Assembly (NCBI GenBank): GCA_002067045.1
Contig: MVPZ01000127.1
Span: 1-22,195, forward strand
Direction: 5' to 3'
Source of the DNA: Methanomassiliicoccales archaeon PtaB.Bin134
Lineage (GTDB): Archaea; Thermoplasmatota; Thermoplasmata; Methanomassiliicoccales; UBA472
DNA length: 22,195 bases
This document shows positions 12,583 to 21,261 of this stretch, piece after piece. Position numbers and translations under genes: made by a program. The notes beneath the pieces were generated by a model. That model was given only the letters and a program-made list of their open reading frames with translations. It did not search any database and was not told the DNA's origin. Each line of letters begins with the position of its first letter. Position 1 is the stretch's first letter.

Positions 12583-13104
12583 TTGCCCGACATAACGGTT
12601 CTGAGGCTGGGCCACAGGCCCGAGAGGGACAAGCGAATAACCACCCACGTGGCGCTCACCGCCCGCGCCTTCGGGGCCCGGCGCATCATCGTATCCACCA
12701 GGGACCCCGGGCTGGAGGAGAGCGTCATGGATGTGGTCAAACGCTTCGGCGGGGACTTCCAGATCAGCACCGGGGTGAACTGGCGCAAGTACCTTCAGGA
12801 ATTCCAGGGGACGGTGGTCCATCTGACCATGTACGGGCTTCCGGTGGACGAGGCCGCCCCCAGGGTGCCCGAGGGTGACGTACTGGTGGTGGTGGGGGCG
12901 GAGAAGGTGCCCCCCGAGGTCTATCAGAGGGCCGACCTGAACGTGGCCGTGGGCAACCAGCCGCATTCCGAGGTGGCCGCCCTGGCCATACTTCTGGACC
13001 GGGTCTTCAAGGGGCGGATGCTGCAGCGGGACTACCAGGACGCCCAGATCAAGGTGCTGCCCTGCGAGAGGGGGAAGAACGTTGTCGAGCTATCCAGGCA
13101 GTGA
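12583..13104 (+). CDS. trm56: tRNA (cytidine(56)-2'-O)-methyltransferase
   Basis: This 173-residue SPOUT-class enzyme uses S-adenosylmethionine to methylate the 2'-OH of C56 in the T-loop of archaeal tRNAs. The diagnostic N-terminal block [20 protein letters not shown] (7-26) and the knot-forming [23 protein letters not shown] (about 106-128) are clear, and [16 protein letters not shown] follows as in relatives. Length is usual for the family. It starts with TTG one base after the upstream stop, with GGTGAAGGAG in the end of that gene as ribosome binding site. It overlaps the HD-domain gene by 23 nt. Trm56 is an archaeal signature, which supports the domain assignment of the window. Confidence 0.9.
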   Translation: MPDITVLRLGHRPERDKRITTHVALTARAFGARRIIVSTRDPGLEESVMDVVKRFGGDFQISTGVNWRKYLQEFQGTVVHLTMYGLPVDEAAPRVPEGDVLVVVGAEKVPPEVYQRADLNVAVGNQPHSEVAALAILLDRVFKGRMLQRDYQDAQIKVLPCERGKNVVELSRQ

Positions 13105-13663
13105 GGATTGCTACCGCATCATGCGCGAGGAGCGCCTGTCCCCGGTGGTCATGCGCCATGTGTGCGTGGTCAACCAGGTGGCCCTGGCTATCGCCCGGCG
13201 CTGCGGCGCGGACCTGGAGCTGGTGAACGCCGCCTCCCTGCTGCACGACATCGGCCGCTCCCGCACCCACGGTATCGGCCATGTGGCGGAGGGCGTGCGC
13301 ATAGCCCGCGAGCGCCATCTGCCCGAGGGTTTGGTGCTGTGCATCGGGCGCCACGTGGCCTCCGGCTTCACCTCGGAGGAGGCCAGGGAGCTGGGGCTGC
13401 CCGAGGGGGACTACATGCCGCTGACCCTGGAGGACAAGGTGGTGAGCTTCGCCGACAACCTGGTCAGTGACCGTTCCATCAAGACCGTGGCCCAGGCCGT
13501 GGAGCGCATGCGGGCCAAGGGCTTCGAGATGTCCGCCAGCCGGATGGTGGCCATAGGCCGGGAGCTGGAGGGGCTATGCGGCGAGGGCATCGACGCCCTG
13601 CTGGAGGCCGCCGGGGTCCGGGAGGCCGCGGCAAGGGAGTGCGACGCCCTGACCGCCACCTGA
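13082..13663 (+). CDS. HD domain (HDIG-type) hydrolase
   Basis: The 193-residue product has a metal-binding HD domain: H26 in [11 protein letters not shown], the H55-D56 pair in [18 protein letters not shown]63 and H67, H91 in IGRHVASGF, and D125 in FADNLV. This order matches HD phosphohydrolases that act on nucleotides or RNA ends; the exact substrate is not known. It begins at TTG 13082 inside trm56 (GAGGGGG precedes it), so the two are translationally coupled and probably act on the same tRNA pathway. That functional link is inferred from the overlap only. Confidence 0.85.
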   Translation: MSSYPGSEDCYRIMREERLSPVVMRHVCVVNQVALAIARRCGADLELVNAASLLHDIGRSRTHGIGHVAEGVRIARERHLPEGLVLCIGRHVASGFTSEEARELGLPEGDYMPLTLEDKVVSFADNLVSDRSIKTVAQAVERMRAKGFEMSASRMVAIGRELEGLCGEGIDALLEAAGVREAAARECDALTAT

Positions 13664-13685
13664 GTCGTCCGAAGTTTCACAAAGG

Positions 13686-13746
13686 TTTTATCCGTGTCAC
13701 TACTTACCAAGGCGCACGCCATCCGCCGGATTTCCTCCGGTGCGCG
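13686..13746 (+). promoter_or_regulatory. TATA box and structured leader before the aminotransferase gene
   Basis: TTTTAT at 13686-13691 would start transcription near 13715, leaving a leader of about 55 nt. Inside it CCGGA and TCCGG form a small hairpin, flanked by GCGCA (13714 region) and TGCGC (13741-13745) with a bulge between. AGGAGA precedes the ATG at 13771. The folding is by eye only. Confidence 0.35.
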
Positions 13747-13770
13747 GCGATCAATCTCAGGAGAATTGGC

Positions 13771-14700
13771 ATGTCGGAAAAGAAGCCCATGATGTGGATG
13801 AACGGCAAAATGATCGAGCAGGAGAAGGCGATGCTGCCCTTCATGACCCACGCGCTGCACTACGGCAGCGGCGTGTTCGAGGGGATACGCATCTATGACA
13901 CTCCCAAGGGAAAGGCCGTCTTCCGCCTGCGCGAGCACATGGTGCGGTTCCTGGACTCCGCGAAGGTGATGTGCATGGCCCACCCCTATTCGGTGGACGA
14001 GCTGGTGGAGGCCACCCGCCTCACCGTGCGCAACACCATACCCAATGCCGATTACATACGGCCGCTGGCCTGGTACGGGGAGAACGACGAGAACCGCATC
14101 GTCCTCAACCCCTTCAAGTTCAAGGTGAACGTGGCGATAGCATGCGCGCACATGGGCGCCTACCTGGGCAAGGAGAACATGGAGAAGGGGGCCAAGCTCA
14201 TAACCTCCTCCTGGACCAAGCCGGCCAACACGTCGACCTCCTTGCAGGCCAAGATATGCGGCAACTACGTCAACTCCATCCTTGCGAAGATAGAATCCAA
14301 CCAGCTGGGGGCGGACGAGGCCCTCATGCTCAACACCAACGGCACGGTGGCCGAGGGCCCCGGGGAGAACATCTTCATGATCAAGAACGGCAAGATCTAC
14401 ACCCCCCCGCTGGCCTCCGGCGTGCTGGAGGGGATCACCAAGGACTCGGTGTCCGTCATCGCCAAGGACAAGGGCTACCAGCTCATCGAGAAGGAGATCA
14501 CCCGCTCCGAGATCTACATGTGCGACGAGTTCTTCATGACCGGGACCGCGGCGGAGGTCACCCCCATCCGCTCCCTGGACCAGCGGGTCATCGGGGAGGG
14601 AAGGCGCGGGCCGATCACCAAGGACATCCAGGAGGCCTTCTTCGAGGCCGCCCGGGGCAACGACCCCAAGTACCAGCACTGGTTGACCCTGGTGGACTGA
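13771..14700 (+). CDS. ilvE: Branched-chain amino acid aminotransferase
   Basis: This 309-residue fold-type IV PLP enzyme transfers the amino group between glutamate and branched-chain 2-oxoacids (valine, leucine, isoleucine). The N-terminal HALHYGSGVFEGIRIY (27-42), the catalytic lysine K161 in SLQAKICGNYVNS, NTNGTVAEGPGENIFMI and the PPLASGVLEGIT substrate loop are standard. Length matches the family. The ATG at 13771 has AGGAGA six bases before it. It precedes a 2-oxoacid:ferredoxin oxidoreductase operon by 64 nt, whose product 2-oxoacids are its own substrates, so a joint pathway is likely. Confidence 0.93.
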   Translation: MSEKKPMMWMNGKMIEQEKAMLPFMTHALHYGSGVFEGIRIYDTPKGKAVFRLREHMVRFLDSAKVMCMAHPYSVDELVEATRLTVRNTIPNADYIRPLAWYGENDENRIVLNPFKFKVNVAIACAHMGAYLGKENMEKGAKLITSSWTKPANTSTSLQAKICGNYVNSILAKIESNQLGADEALMLNTNGTVAEGPGENIFMIKNGKIYTPPLASGVLEGITKDSVSVIAKDKGYQLIEKEITRSEIYMCDEFFMTGTAAEVTPIRSLDQRVIGEGRRGPITKDIQEAFFEAARGNDPKYQHWLTLVD

Positions 14701-14764
14701 GCCCAAACCCTACCAAACATTCTTATCACAGCAGCTGGCAATCCATTCGACCCGGGGTAGAGAG

Positions 14765-15667
14765 ATGTACGAGATCAGGTTCCACGGACGGGGCGGGCAG
14801 GGGGCGGTCATGGCCGCCCAGACCATAGCCGAAGCGGCGATACTGGAGGGCAAGCAGGCCCAGGCGTTCCCCTTCTTCGGGGCGGAGCGCCGGGGCGCTC
14901 CCGTGATGGCCTTCGCCCGCATCGACGACCGCAGGATATGCGATCGCACCCAGGTGTCCGAGCCGGACATGTTGGTGGTCATGGACGAATCCCTCCTGGA
15001 CATAGAGCCGGTGGCCGCCGGCCTGAAGAGGGGAGGGTGCGCGGTGGTCAACAGCGCATTGGAACCGGCGCAGATCGACCTGGGGGTGGAGGCCCGCTGC
15101 ATCAGCGTGGACGCCACCAGCATCGCACTGGAGCTGCTCAGGGCGCCCATCGTCAACACCGCCATCCTGGGGGCCATGGCCCGGGCCGAGCCCATCGTCT
15201 CCCTGGGGTCCGTGCAGCAGGCCATCATGAACCGCTTCGGGGAGAAGCTGGGGGAGAAGGCCGGGAGGATTAACGCCGACGCGGCCAAGGCGGCCTTCGA
15301 GCGCTCCCAGGAGGGTGTTTGCAGGGGGGAGAGGAAGGTGCAGAAGAGGAACCTGTGGCTGCCGACGTGGCAGGAGACCCCTCCGGGGGTCGCTCTTCCA
15401 AAGGGCACCAGGGCCGGGATGGCCGTGGGCCCCGGCAGCATGTCCCAGAACAAGACCGGTAGCTGGGGCGTCTCCTATCCCGTGTACGACCAGGGGAAGT
15501 GCATCAAGTGCCAGAGGTGCTGGTTCATCTGCCCCGAGGGCTGCATACGCCGCGCGGAGGACGACAGCCTGACCTTCGACCTGGACTACTGCAAGGGCTG
15601 CGGGGTGTGCGCCAAGGTGTGCCCCAAGGAGGCCATAACCATACACAGGAAGGGGGCGAGCGCATGA
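14765..15667 (+). CDS. 2-oxoacid:ferredoxin oxidoreductase, fused gamma-delta subunit
   Basis: Residues 1 to about 180 are the gamma domain (starting MYEIRFHGRGGQGAVMAAQT, with GAERRGAPVMAF at 39-50). After a linker, residues 240-295 form a two-cluster ferredoxin: C246, C249, C252, C256 and C276, C279, C282, C286. Many archaeal pyruvate and 2-oxoisovalerate oxidoreductases encode these as two genes, so the fusion is worth noting, although it also occurs elsewhere. The subunit relays electrons between the TPP site and ferredoxin. The alpha gene overlaps its stop (ATGA). The substrate could be 2-oxoisovalerate, judged by the ilvE neighbour. Confidence 0.87.
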   Translation: MYEIRFHGRGGQGAVMAAQTIAEAAILEGKQAQAFPFFGAERRGAPVMAFARIDDRRICDRTQVSEPDMLVVMDESLLDIEPVAAGLKRGGCAVVNSALEPAQIDLGVEARCISVDATSIALELLRAPIVNTAILGAMARAEPIVSLGSVQQAIMNRFGEKLGEKAGRINADAAKAAFERSQEGVCRGERKVQKRNLWLPTWQETPPGVALPKGTRAGMAVGPGSMSQNKTGSWGVSYPVYDQGKCIKCQRCWFICPEGCIRRAEDDSLTFDLDYCKGCGVCAKVCPKEAITIHRKGASA

Positions 15668-16839
15668 GGTCCGTGAAGGCGCTCACCGGCAACGCCGCGG
15701 CGGCCTACGGCGTGAAGCTGTGCCGCCCGGAGGTCATTCCCAATTACCCGATCACACCGCAGACCATCATCATCGAGACCATCGCCGATTTCATCAACGA
15801 CGGGGAGCTGGACGCGGATTTCATCCCCGCGGACAGCGAGCACTCGGCCATGAGCATCGCCATAGGCGCCGAGGCCACCGGCGTGAGGACCTTCACGGCC
15901 ACCGCCTCCCACGGCCTCGCGCTCATGCACGAGATGCTGTACGTACCGCCGCAGGTCCGGCTGCCCATACTGCTGGTCAACGTCAACCGTTCGCTGGGAG
16001 CGGGCAGCGGCATCTGGGTGGAGTACAACGACTCCATGGCCGAGCGGGACTCGGGCTGGATGCAGGCCTACGCCGAGGACAGCCAGGAGGTCCTCGACAT
16101 GGTAATCCAGGCCTACCGCATCGCTGAGGATCCCAGGGTGGTCCTCCCGTTCATGCTCTGCCTGGACGGCTTCATACTCTCGCACACCGTGGAGCGGGTG
16201 GAGGTTCCGGGGCAGGAGGAGGTGGACGGCTTCCTACCCAAGTTCCGTCCTCTCAACCGCCTGGACCCCGACAACCCCATGAGCATGAACATTGCCGTTT
16301 CGCCGGCGCACTCCATGGAGATGCGCTACCAGCTGGACCGCCAGATGGAGGCCGCCCGGAAGGTGGTGGCGGAGGTGGACGAGGACTTCGCCAAGGCCTT
16401 CGGCCGCAGGTACGGAGGACTGATCGACACCTACCGCATGGAGGGCGCGGAGACCGCGCTCATCACCATGGGCACGGCGACCTCCACCGCCCGGGTGGCC
16501 GTGGACGAGCTGCGCTCCGAGGGCAGGAAGGTCGGTCTGATCAAGCTGCGCTTCATGAGGCCGTTCCCGCACCAGGAGATCGCGGAAGCGGTCAAGGGTC
16601 TGAAGGCCCTGGGGGTGTTCGACCGCTCCATATCCGTGAACCGCTTCGGCCCGGTGTTCAGCGAGGTGCGGAACTCCCTGTACGGCAGCGGGATACCGAT
16701 CACCGACCACATAGCCGGCATCGGCGGCAGGGACCTGAAGGTGGCCACGTTCAAGGAGATGTTCAAGGTGCTGGAGGACAGCGCGTCCGGGAAGAGGGTC
16801 AGGGACTGCACCTGGCACGGGCTCAGGGGGGAGATGTGA
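15664..16839 (+). CDS. 2-oxoacid:ferredoxin oxidoreductase, alpha subunit
   Basis: The 391-residue product has the alpha-subunit start MRSVKALTGNAAAAYGVKLC, the pyrimidine-domain block PNYPITPQTIIIETIADF (22-39), FIPADSEHSAMSIAIGAEATG (54-74) and a C-terminal transketolase-like domain (TALITMGTATSTARVAVDEL, then FGPVFSEVRNSLYG). With the beta subunit it forms the TPP site that decarboxylates 2-oxoacids to acyl-CoA, or runs in reverse to fix CO2. ATG 15664 overlaps the gamma-delta stop; a frame extending upstream into that gene is not used. Its end overlaps the beta start by one base. Pyruvate and 2-oxoisovalerate enzymes are hard to separate by eye. Confidence 0.9.
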   Translation: MRSVKALTGNAAAAYGVKLCRPEVIPNYPITPQTIIIETIADFINDGELDADFIPADSEHSAMSIAIGAEATGVRTFTATASHGLALMHEMLYVPPQVRLPILLVNVNRSLGAGSGIWVEYNDSMAERDSGWMQAYAEDSQEVLDMVIQAYRIAEDPRVVLPFMLCLDGFILSHTVERVEVPGQEEVDGFLPKFRPLNRLDPDNPMSMNIAVSPAHSMEMRYQLDRQMEAARKVVAEVDEDFAKAFGRRYGGLIDTYRMEGAETALITMGTATSTARVAVDELRSEGRKVGLIKLRFMRPFPHQEIAEAVKGLKALGVFDRSISVNRFGPVFSEVRNSLYGSGIPITDHIAGIGGRDLKVATFKEMFKVLEDSASGKRVRDCTWHGLRGEM

Positions 16840-17795
16840 TGGACCGGAAGGTCAACATCAGGACCATGCCGCGGGAGGACCACCTCCTGAACGGGCAGGG
16901 GGCCTGCGCCGGCTGCGGCGTGGCGATAGCCGTAAAGAACATCATGAGGGTGCTGGGCTCGAACACCACCGTTTACGTTCCGGCTAGCTGCCTGCTGGTG
17001 TTCGGAGGGGGCATGTACCCGCATTCCGCGTTCGACGTGCCGTTCTTCTACAGCGCCTTCGAGAACACCGGGGCGGTCATCTCCGGCATCAAGGCCGGGT
17101 ACCGGCGCCAGGGCAAGGATGTGACGGTGATAGGCATCGCCGGGGACGGCGGGACCTTCGATATCGGCCTCCAGGCGTTGTCCGGAGCGGCGGAGCGCAA
17201 CGAGGACGTCATCTACGTCTGCGTGGACAACGAGGCGTACATGAACACCGGGACGCAGCGCTCAGGCTCCACTCCGTTCGGGGCCTGGACGACCACCACG
17301 CCGGTGGGCAAGAAGATCAAGGGCAAGCAGGGCTTCAAGAAGGACCTGATGTCCGTGGTGGCCAACCAGGACATAGCCTACGCGGCCACGCTCTCCCTGG
17401 CGCACATGAACGACTTCGTGCAGAAGGTGGAGAAGGCCAAGCGGCTGAAGGGCTTCCGCTTCCTGCACGTGATGACCCCCTGCACCTCCGGGTGGAAGAG
17501 CGACCCCTCGCTCACCTACGACCTGGCCAAGATGGCCGTGGAGACGGGCATGTGGTCCCTGTACGAGATAGAGGACGGGGAGACCCGTATAACGTACCGG
17601 CCCAAGGAGATGGTCCCGGTGACCGAGTACCTCAAGCTGCAGGGGCGCTTCAAGCACATGAGCAAGGAGGACGTGGACACCCTGCAGACCTGGGTCTGCA
17701 AGAAGTGGAACAGGCGCTACTGCCCCATCGCCCCTCCCCTGGAAAGCAAGGAGGAGGACCTGGCCCTCAACGGGGACCACTGCGAAGGGGTCTGA
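16839..17795 (+). CDS. 2-oxoacid:ferredoxin oxidoreductase, beta (TPP-binding) subunit
   Basis: This 318-residue subunit binds thiamine diphosphate through GDGGTFDIGLQAL (102-114) and N131 in VDNEAYMNTGTQRSGSTPFG. Cysteines in GACAGCGVA (C23, C26), ASCLLV (C51) and TPCTSGW in the C-terminal third probably hold the core 4Fe-4S cluster. The residues around NTGTQRS resemble both pyruvate and 2-oxoisovalerate enzymes. ATG 16839 follows GGGGGAGATG and overlaps the alpha stop. It ends 7 nt before the convergent symporter gene, leaving no room for a separate terminator. Confidence 0.9.
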   Translation: MDRKVNIRTMPREDHLLNGQGACAGCGVAIAVKNIMRVLGSNTTVYVPASCLLVFGGGMYPHSAFDVPFFYSAFENTGAVISGIKAGYRRQGKDVTVIGIAGDGGTFDIGLQALSGAAERNEDVIYVCVDNEAYMNTGTQRSGSTPFGAWTTTTPVGKKIKGKQGFKKDLMSVVANQDIAYAATLSLAHMNDFVQKVEKAKRLKGFRFLHVMTPCTSGWKSDPSLTYDLAKMAVETGMWSLYEIEDGETRITYRPKEMVPVTEYLKLQGRFKHMSKEDVDTLQTWVCKKWNRRYCPIAPPLESKEEDLALNGDHCEGV

Positions 17796-17802
17796 GGGCC
17801 GA

Positions 17803-19395
17803 TCAGGCCGGGCGGGCCCGTCGCTCCAGGAACAATCCCAGCAGCAGCGCCAGTGCGGAGGCCGGCAGGGCTATGACCAGCGGATCGACCACGGTCCAGG
17901 GGCTTCCAAGCACCGCGTCGGTCCCGAACAGCGCCCTGGATATTCCCAGCACCTCCGACTCCTTCACGTGCACGAAGGCGGTCCACAGGAACCAGGAACC
18001 GGCGCCGACCACCAGGCTGAGCTTGGCCGCCAGCAGCGAGGGCCTCTCGGAGAATATGGCCAGGGTGAACAGGGGCAGGAAGGCCGCCGCGCTCAGTCCC
18101 ATGAACATGGCGGTCGCGCGGGCGATTATGCTTCCGGGCATCAGGAAGGCCAGTCCCACGCTGACCACGATCATGACGGCCGTCCCGGCCTGGTTGGCCC
18201 TGAGCGAGCAGCTGCCGTTCCTCTCCCGGCGCACCCTGGACGGCATCAGGCGCGAGCAGCCCAGGTGCGTCCACAGGTCGTGCCCGGCCGCCGAGCCCAT
18301 GGAATGGAACAGGGCGCTGAGGGTGGACATGGCCGCCGCAAGAAGGGTCAGCATGAACAGGATGACCACCACGTCGGGCATGGCGGTGTTGATGTACAGC
18401 GGGATGATCTGATCGATGTTGCCCCCGGAGACCATGGAGGTGGCGATGACCCCCTCGTTCCGGAAGAAGTAGACGTTGGTCAGGGCGCCCACGGTGAAGG
18501 CCACCCCGGTGGAGAGGAGGATGAACAGACCGCCGATGGGGATGGCCCGGTTCAGCGAGCGGTCGTCTTTGGCGGTCATGTACCGGACCACGAGCTGCGG
18601 CTGGGCCAGGACGCCGATGCCCACGCCCATGACGATGGTGGTGATCAGGGTGAACCATATGGGCGAGCCCAGGTCGGGCATGGCCGTCCACCCGTTCATG
18701 CCCGCGGAGGCCAGTCCGGACGGGACCAGCGAGGCCATGTCCGTGAGGTCCTGATGGGCGGTGGTGACCCCGCCCAGGACCATGTAGGTGATGACCAGGA
18801 TGGCCACCATCCCGAACACCATTATGCCGCCCTGGAAGGCGTCGGTGTACATGACCGCCAGGATGCCACCGAACACCACGTACAGGGCGGTGATCAGGGC
18901 GAAGCCGAACAGCGCGGTATAGTAATCGATGCCCAGGGTGGTCTCGATGAAGCGCGAGCCCCCGATGAGCACCGCCGAGGAGTACAGGGGCATGGAGGCC
19001 AGGATGATGACGCTGGTGCCGTACTGCAGGAAGTTGGAGTTGTATCTCTTGCTGAGCAGGTCGGGCAGGGTGACCGCGCCCATGCGCTGGCCGATGCGCC
19101 TGGTGCGCTTCCCGTAGACGATGAAGGCGATGAGCACCCCCACGCCGATGCACAGGACCGTCAGCCATATGATGCCCATGCCCAGCTGGGCAGCCACCCC
19201 TCCGAAGCCGACAATGGCCGAGGTGCTGATGAACGTGGAGCCGTAGGAGAGGCCGATGATGGCCGGATGGACCTTCCTCCCGGCCAGAAGGAAGTCCTCG
19301 CCCCTGCGGGTGCGCCGGTAGGCCATGTAGGTCAGCAGGAACAGCACGACCACGTAGAGGGCGGTGAAGGCCCCCAGGGTCAGGACGTCAACCAT
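17803..19395 (-). CDS. Sodium:solute symporter family transporter (SSS-1)
   Basis: The 530-residue protein has about 13 helices of the sodium:solute symporter family. Markers are the TRRGEDFLLAGRKVHP loop after helix 1, the GLSYGSTFISTSAIVGFGGV helix-2 region, ITALYVVFGGILAVMYTDAF with its QGGIMVFGM continuation, and GVGIGVLAQPQLVVRYMTAK in the middle. The substrate is not indicated by sequence; relatives carry proline, pantothenate, acetate or other monocarboxylates. The ATG at 19395 is chosen because the small accessory ORF ends over it; an upstream in-frame start at 19470 would overlap that ORF. It is a clear paralogue of the next symporter at 19663-21261, in tandem. Confidence 0.9.
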   Translation of the reverse strand: MVDVLTLGAFTALYVVVLFLLTYMAYRRTRRGEDFLLAGRKVHPAIIGLSYGSTFISTSAIVGFGGVAAQLGMGIIWLTVLCIGVGVLIAFIVYGKRTRRIGQRMGAVTLPDLLSKRYNSNFLQYGTSVIILASMPLYSSAVLIGGSRFIETTLGIDYYTALFGFALITALYVVFGGILAVMYTDAFQGGIMVFGMVAILVITYMVLGGVTTAHQDLTDMASLVPSGLASAGMNGWTAMPDLGSPIWFTLITTIVMGVGIGVLAQPQLVVRYMTAKDDRSLNRAIPIGGLFILLSTGVAFTVGALTNVYFFRNEGVIATSMVSGGNIDQIIPLYINTAMPDVVVILFMLTLLAAAMSTLSALFHSMGSAAGHDLWTHLGCSRLMPSRVRRERNGSCSLRANQAGTAVMIVVSVGLAFLMPGSIIARATAMFMGLSAAAFLPLFTLAIFSERPSLLAAKLSLVVGAGSWFLWTAFVHVKESEVLGISRALFGTDAVLGSPWTVVDPLVIALPASALALLLGLFLERRARPA

Positions 19396-19507
19396 CCTCT
19401 TCCCCTCCCTTGTTCCAGTTCCTGTAGCCGTAGGCCAGGCAGAAAAGTCCCAGCCCGATGGCCAACGCATAACCTATGATGATCTGAGGGTCCTCTATCC
19501 CGAACAA
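19388..19507 (-). CDS. Symporter small accessory protein (39 residues)
   Basis: The minus strand encodes MFGIEDPQIIIGYALAIGLG followed by a short hydrophobic run (LFCLAYGYR) and a charged tail (NWNKGGEEDG): one transmembrane helix. This matches the small accessory proteins that precede sodium:solute symporter genes in archaea, including the GI(E/D)DP start shared with the paralogue at 21262. It begins with TTG at 19507, after GGGGAGG with eight bases between, and its last 8 nt overlap the symporter start. It presumably associates with the transporter in the membrane. It is too short to be found in routine ORF scans. Confidence 0.8.
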   Translation of the reverse strand: MFGIEDPQIIIGYALAIGLGLFCLAYGYRNWNKGGEEDG

Positions 19508-19586
19508 GCCTGTCAACCTCCCCGGTCCCATTTATCAAGTTCGGACCCAGCGGCGGCAGGCCCGTGATGGGAGGTATACCTGGCAA

Positions 19587-19628
19587 TTTATTAAAATGTT
19601 ACAAGCTAGTATGGGCCACGCTAGCACA
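19587..19628 (-). promoter_or_regulatory. SSS-1 operon promoter: TATA box with two upstream palindromic boxes
   Basis: The minus-strand TATA-like TTTTAATAAA covers 19587-19596, with a start expected near 19563. Upstream lie two degenerate 12-bp boxes three bases apart, 19602-19613 (CAAGCTAGTATG on the plus strand) and 19617-19628 (CACGCTAGCACA). The 13 bases TTAAAATGTTACA at 19591-19603 are identical to the SSS-2 promoter at 21451-21463, and about 28 of 40 bases match over the whole element. Confidence 0.55.
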
Positions 19629-19634
19629 TGTCAT

Positions 19635-19640
19635 AAAAAA
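19635..19640 (-). terminator. T-run terminator of the SSS-2 operon
   Basis: Six Ts on the minus strand lie 23 nt after the stop codon of the SSS-2 gene, preceded by a pyrimidine-rich stretch. The SSS-1 promoter boxes begin only 7 nt further on. Confidence 0.55.
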
Positions 19641-19662
19641 GGAAGGGTTTGGGAAAGGGTTT

Positions 19663-21261
19663 TCAGGTCTCGGCTGGCGCCTGCCGCCTCCGCTCGATCA
19701 GCCATCCCACCAACAGGGCCGCCACCGCCACCGGCAGGGCCACGAACAGGGAGTCGATGACCGTGTAGGGGAAGCCCAACAGGGAGTGCTGGCCGGTGAG
19801 CGCGTAGGCCACGCCCAGGGGCTGAGACTCGGCAACATGCACGAACAGGGTCCACAGCCCCCAGGTGATGGCCCCCGAGGCCAGGCTGAGCTTGGCCCCC
19901 AGGGCGGAGGGGGTCTTGGCGAACACCGCCATGGTGTAGGCCGGCAGGAACGCCGCGGCGCACAGGCCCATGAACATGGCGGTGGCGCGGGCGATTATGC
20001 TGCCTGGCATAATGAACGCCAGCCCCAGGCTTATTAGGATCATGACCCCGGTACCGATCTTGTTCACCTTCAGCTTGGAGGCGTCCTCGTCGCTGCCCCG
20101 CATGCTCCCCGGGACCAGCTTGGTGCGCCTCAGGTGCACCCACAGGTCGTGCCCGGCCGCCGAGCCCATGGTGTGGAACAACGAGCTCATGGTGGACATG
20201 GCCGCGGCCAGGAGCACCAGCACGAATATGACCACCACCCATTCGGGCATGACCGTGTTGATGAACAGGGGGATGATGCTATCGATGTTCCCGCCCACCA
20301 TGTCCACCGAGATCATCCCGTTCTTGCGGTAGAAGTACAGGTTGGTCAGCGGTCCCATGGTGTAGGTCACCCCGGTGGTGATCAGGATGAACAGGGCCCC
20401 GACCGGGATGGCCCGGTTGAGGGTCCGGCCGTCCTTGGCGGTCATGAAGCGCACGGCCAGCTGCGGCTGGGCCAGGACCCCTATGCCCACTCCCATTATT
20501 ATGGTGGTCACCAGGGTGTACCAGATGGACGAGCCCACCTCCGGGAAGGAGGTCCAGCCGGTCATGCCCGCGGAGGCCAGTCCGGCCGGCACCAGGGAGG
20601 ACATGCTGGTGAGGTCCTGGAAGGACGCGCCGACGCCTCCCAGGGCCACGAAGGTGAATATCATCAGGGCGCTCATGCCGAAGATCATGATGGAGCCCTG
20701 CAGGGCATCGGTGTACATGACCGCCATCAGCCCTCCGAAGACCACGTACGCGGCGGTGATGGCCGTCAGGCCCAGCAGCGCCCAGGTGAAATCAATGCTC
20801 AGGGTGGTCTCCAGGAACCTCCCCCCGCCGATGAGCACGGCGGTGGAGTAGAGGGGCATCCCCACTATGATCATCAGCCCGGTGGCGTACTGCATGAAGT
20901 TGGACTTGTAAACCTTCCCCAGGAAGTCCGGGAAGGTCAGCGCTCCCAGCTTCTGCCCCAGGCGCCTGGTGGGTTTTCCGTAGACCATGAAGGCCAGCAG
21001 CACTCCCACCCCGATGTTCAGCATGGTCAGCCAGATAAGGCCCATGCCCAGGCGGGCGGCCACGCCCCCGAAGCCCACTATGGCCGCGGTGCTGATGAAC
21101 GTGGCCCCGTAGGAGAACCCCAGGATGACCGGGTGGATGTTCCTCCCGGCCAGCAGGTAGTCCGTGTTGCACTTGGTGCGCTTGTAGCCCAGATAGGCCA
21201 GGTAGATGGTGACCAGCGAATAGATGATGGCCGCCACCCAGAAAAGCAACGGGTCGACCAT
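19663..21261 (-). CDS. Sodium:solute symporter family transporter (SSS-2)
   Basis: The 532-residue product has about 13 helices and the same markers as its paralogue: the KCNTDYLLAGRNIHPVILGF loop, GATFISTAAIVGFGGVAAR, FGGLMAVMYTDALQ, and GVGIGVLAQPQLAVRFMTAK with the following GRTLNRAIPVGA. It would import a solute with sodium; the substrate cannot be read from the sequence. The ATG at 21261 directly follows the stop of its accessory ORF with no gap, so they are translationally coupled. The tandem arrangement with SSS-1, including duplicated accessory gene and promoter, points to a segmental duplication followed by divergence. Confidence 0.9.
   Translation of the reverse strand: MVDPLLFWVAAIIYSLVTIYLAYLGYKRTKCNTDYLLAGRNIHPVILGFSYGATFISTAAIVGFGGVAARLGMGLIWLTMLNIGVGVLLAFMVYGKPTRRLGQKLGALTFPDFLGKVYKSNFMQYATGLMIIVGMPLYSTAVLIGGGRFLETTLSIDFTWALLGLTAITAAYVVFGGLMAVMYTDALQGSIMIFGMSALMIFTFVALGGVGASFQDLTSMSSLVPAGLASAGMTGWTSFPEVGSSIWYTLVTTIIMGVGIGVLAQPQLAVRFMTAKDGRTLNRAIPVGALFILITTGVTYTMGPLTNLYFYRKNGMISVDMVGGNIDSIIPLFINTVMPEWVVVIFVLVLLAAAMSTMSSLFHTMGSAAGHDLWVHLRRTKLVPGSMRGSDEDASKLKVNKIGTGVMILISLGLAFIMPGSIIARATAMFMGLCAAAFLPAYTMAVFAKTPSALGAKLSLASGAITWGLWTLFVHVAESQPLGVAYALTGQHSLLGFPYTVIDSLFVALPVAVAALLVGWLIERRRQAPAET

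Noticed and set aside
13411..14706. 431-codon minus-strand ORF across ilvE
   Set aside because: It is an artefact of GC-rich codon bias opposite clear HD and IlvE coding sequences; the composition is dominated by G, H, L and V.
17968..19479. 503-codon plus-strand ORF opposite SSS-1
   Set aside because: Low-complexity H/G/Q/D-rich translation, antisense to a well-conserved symporter; no start signal.
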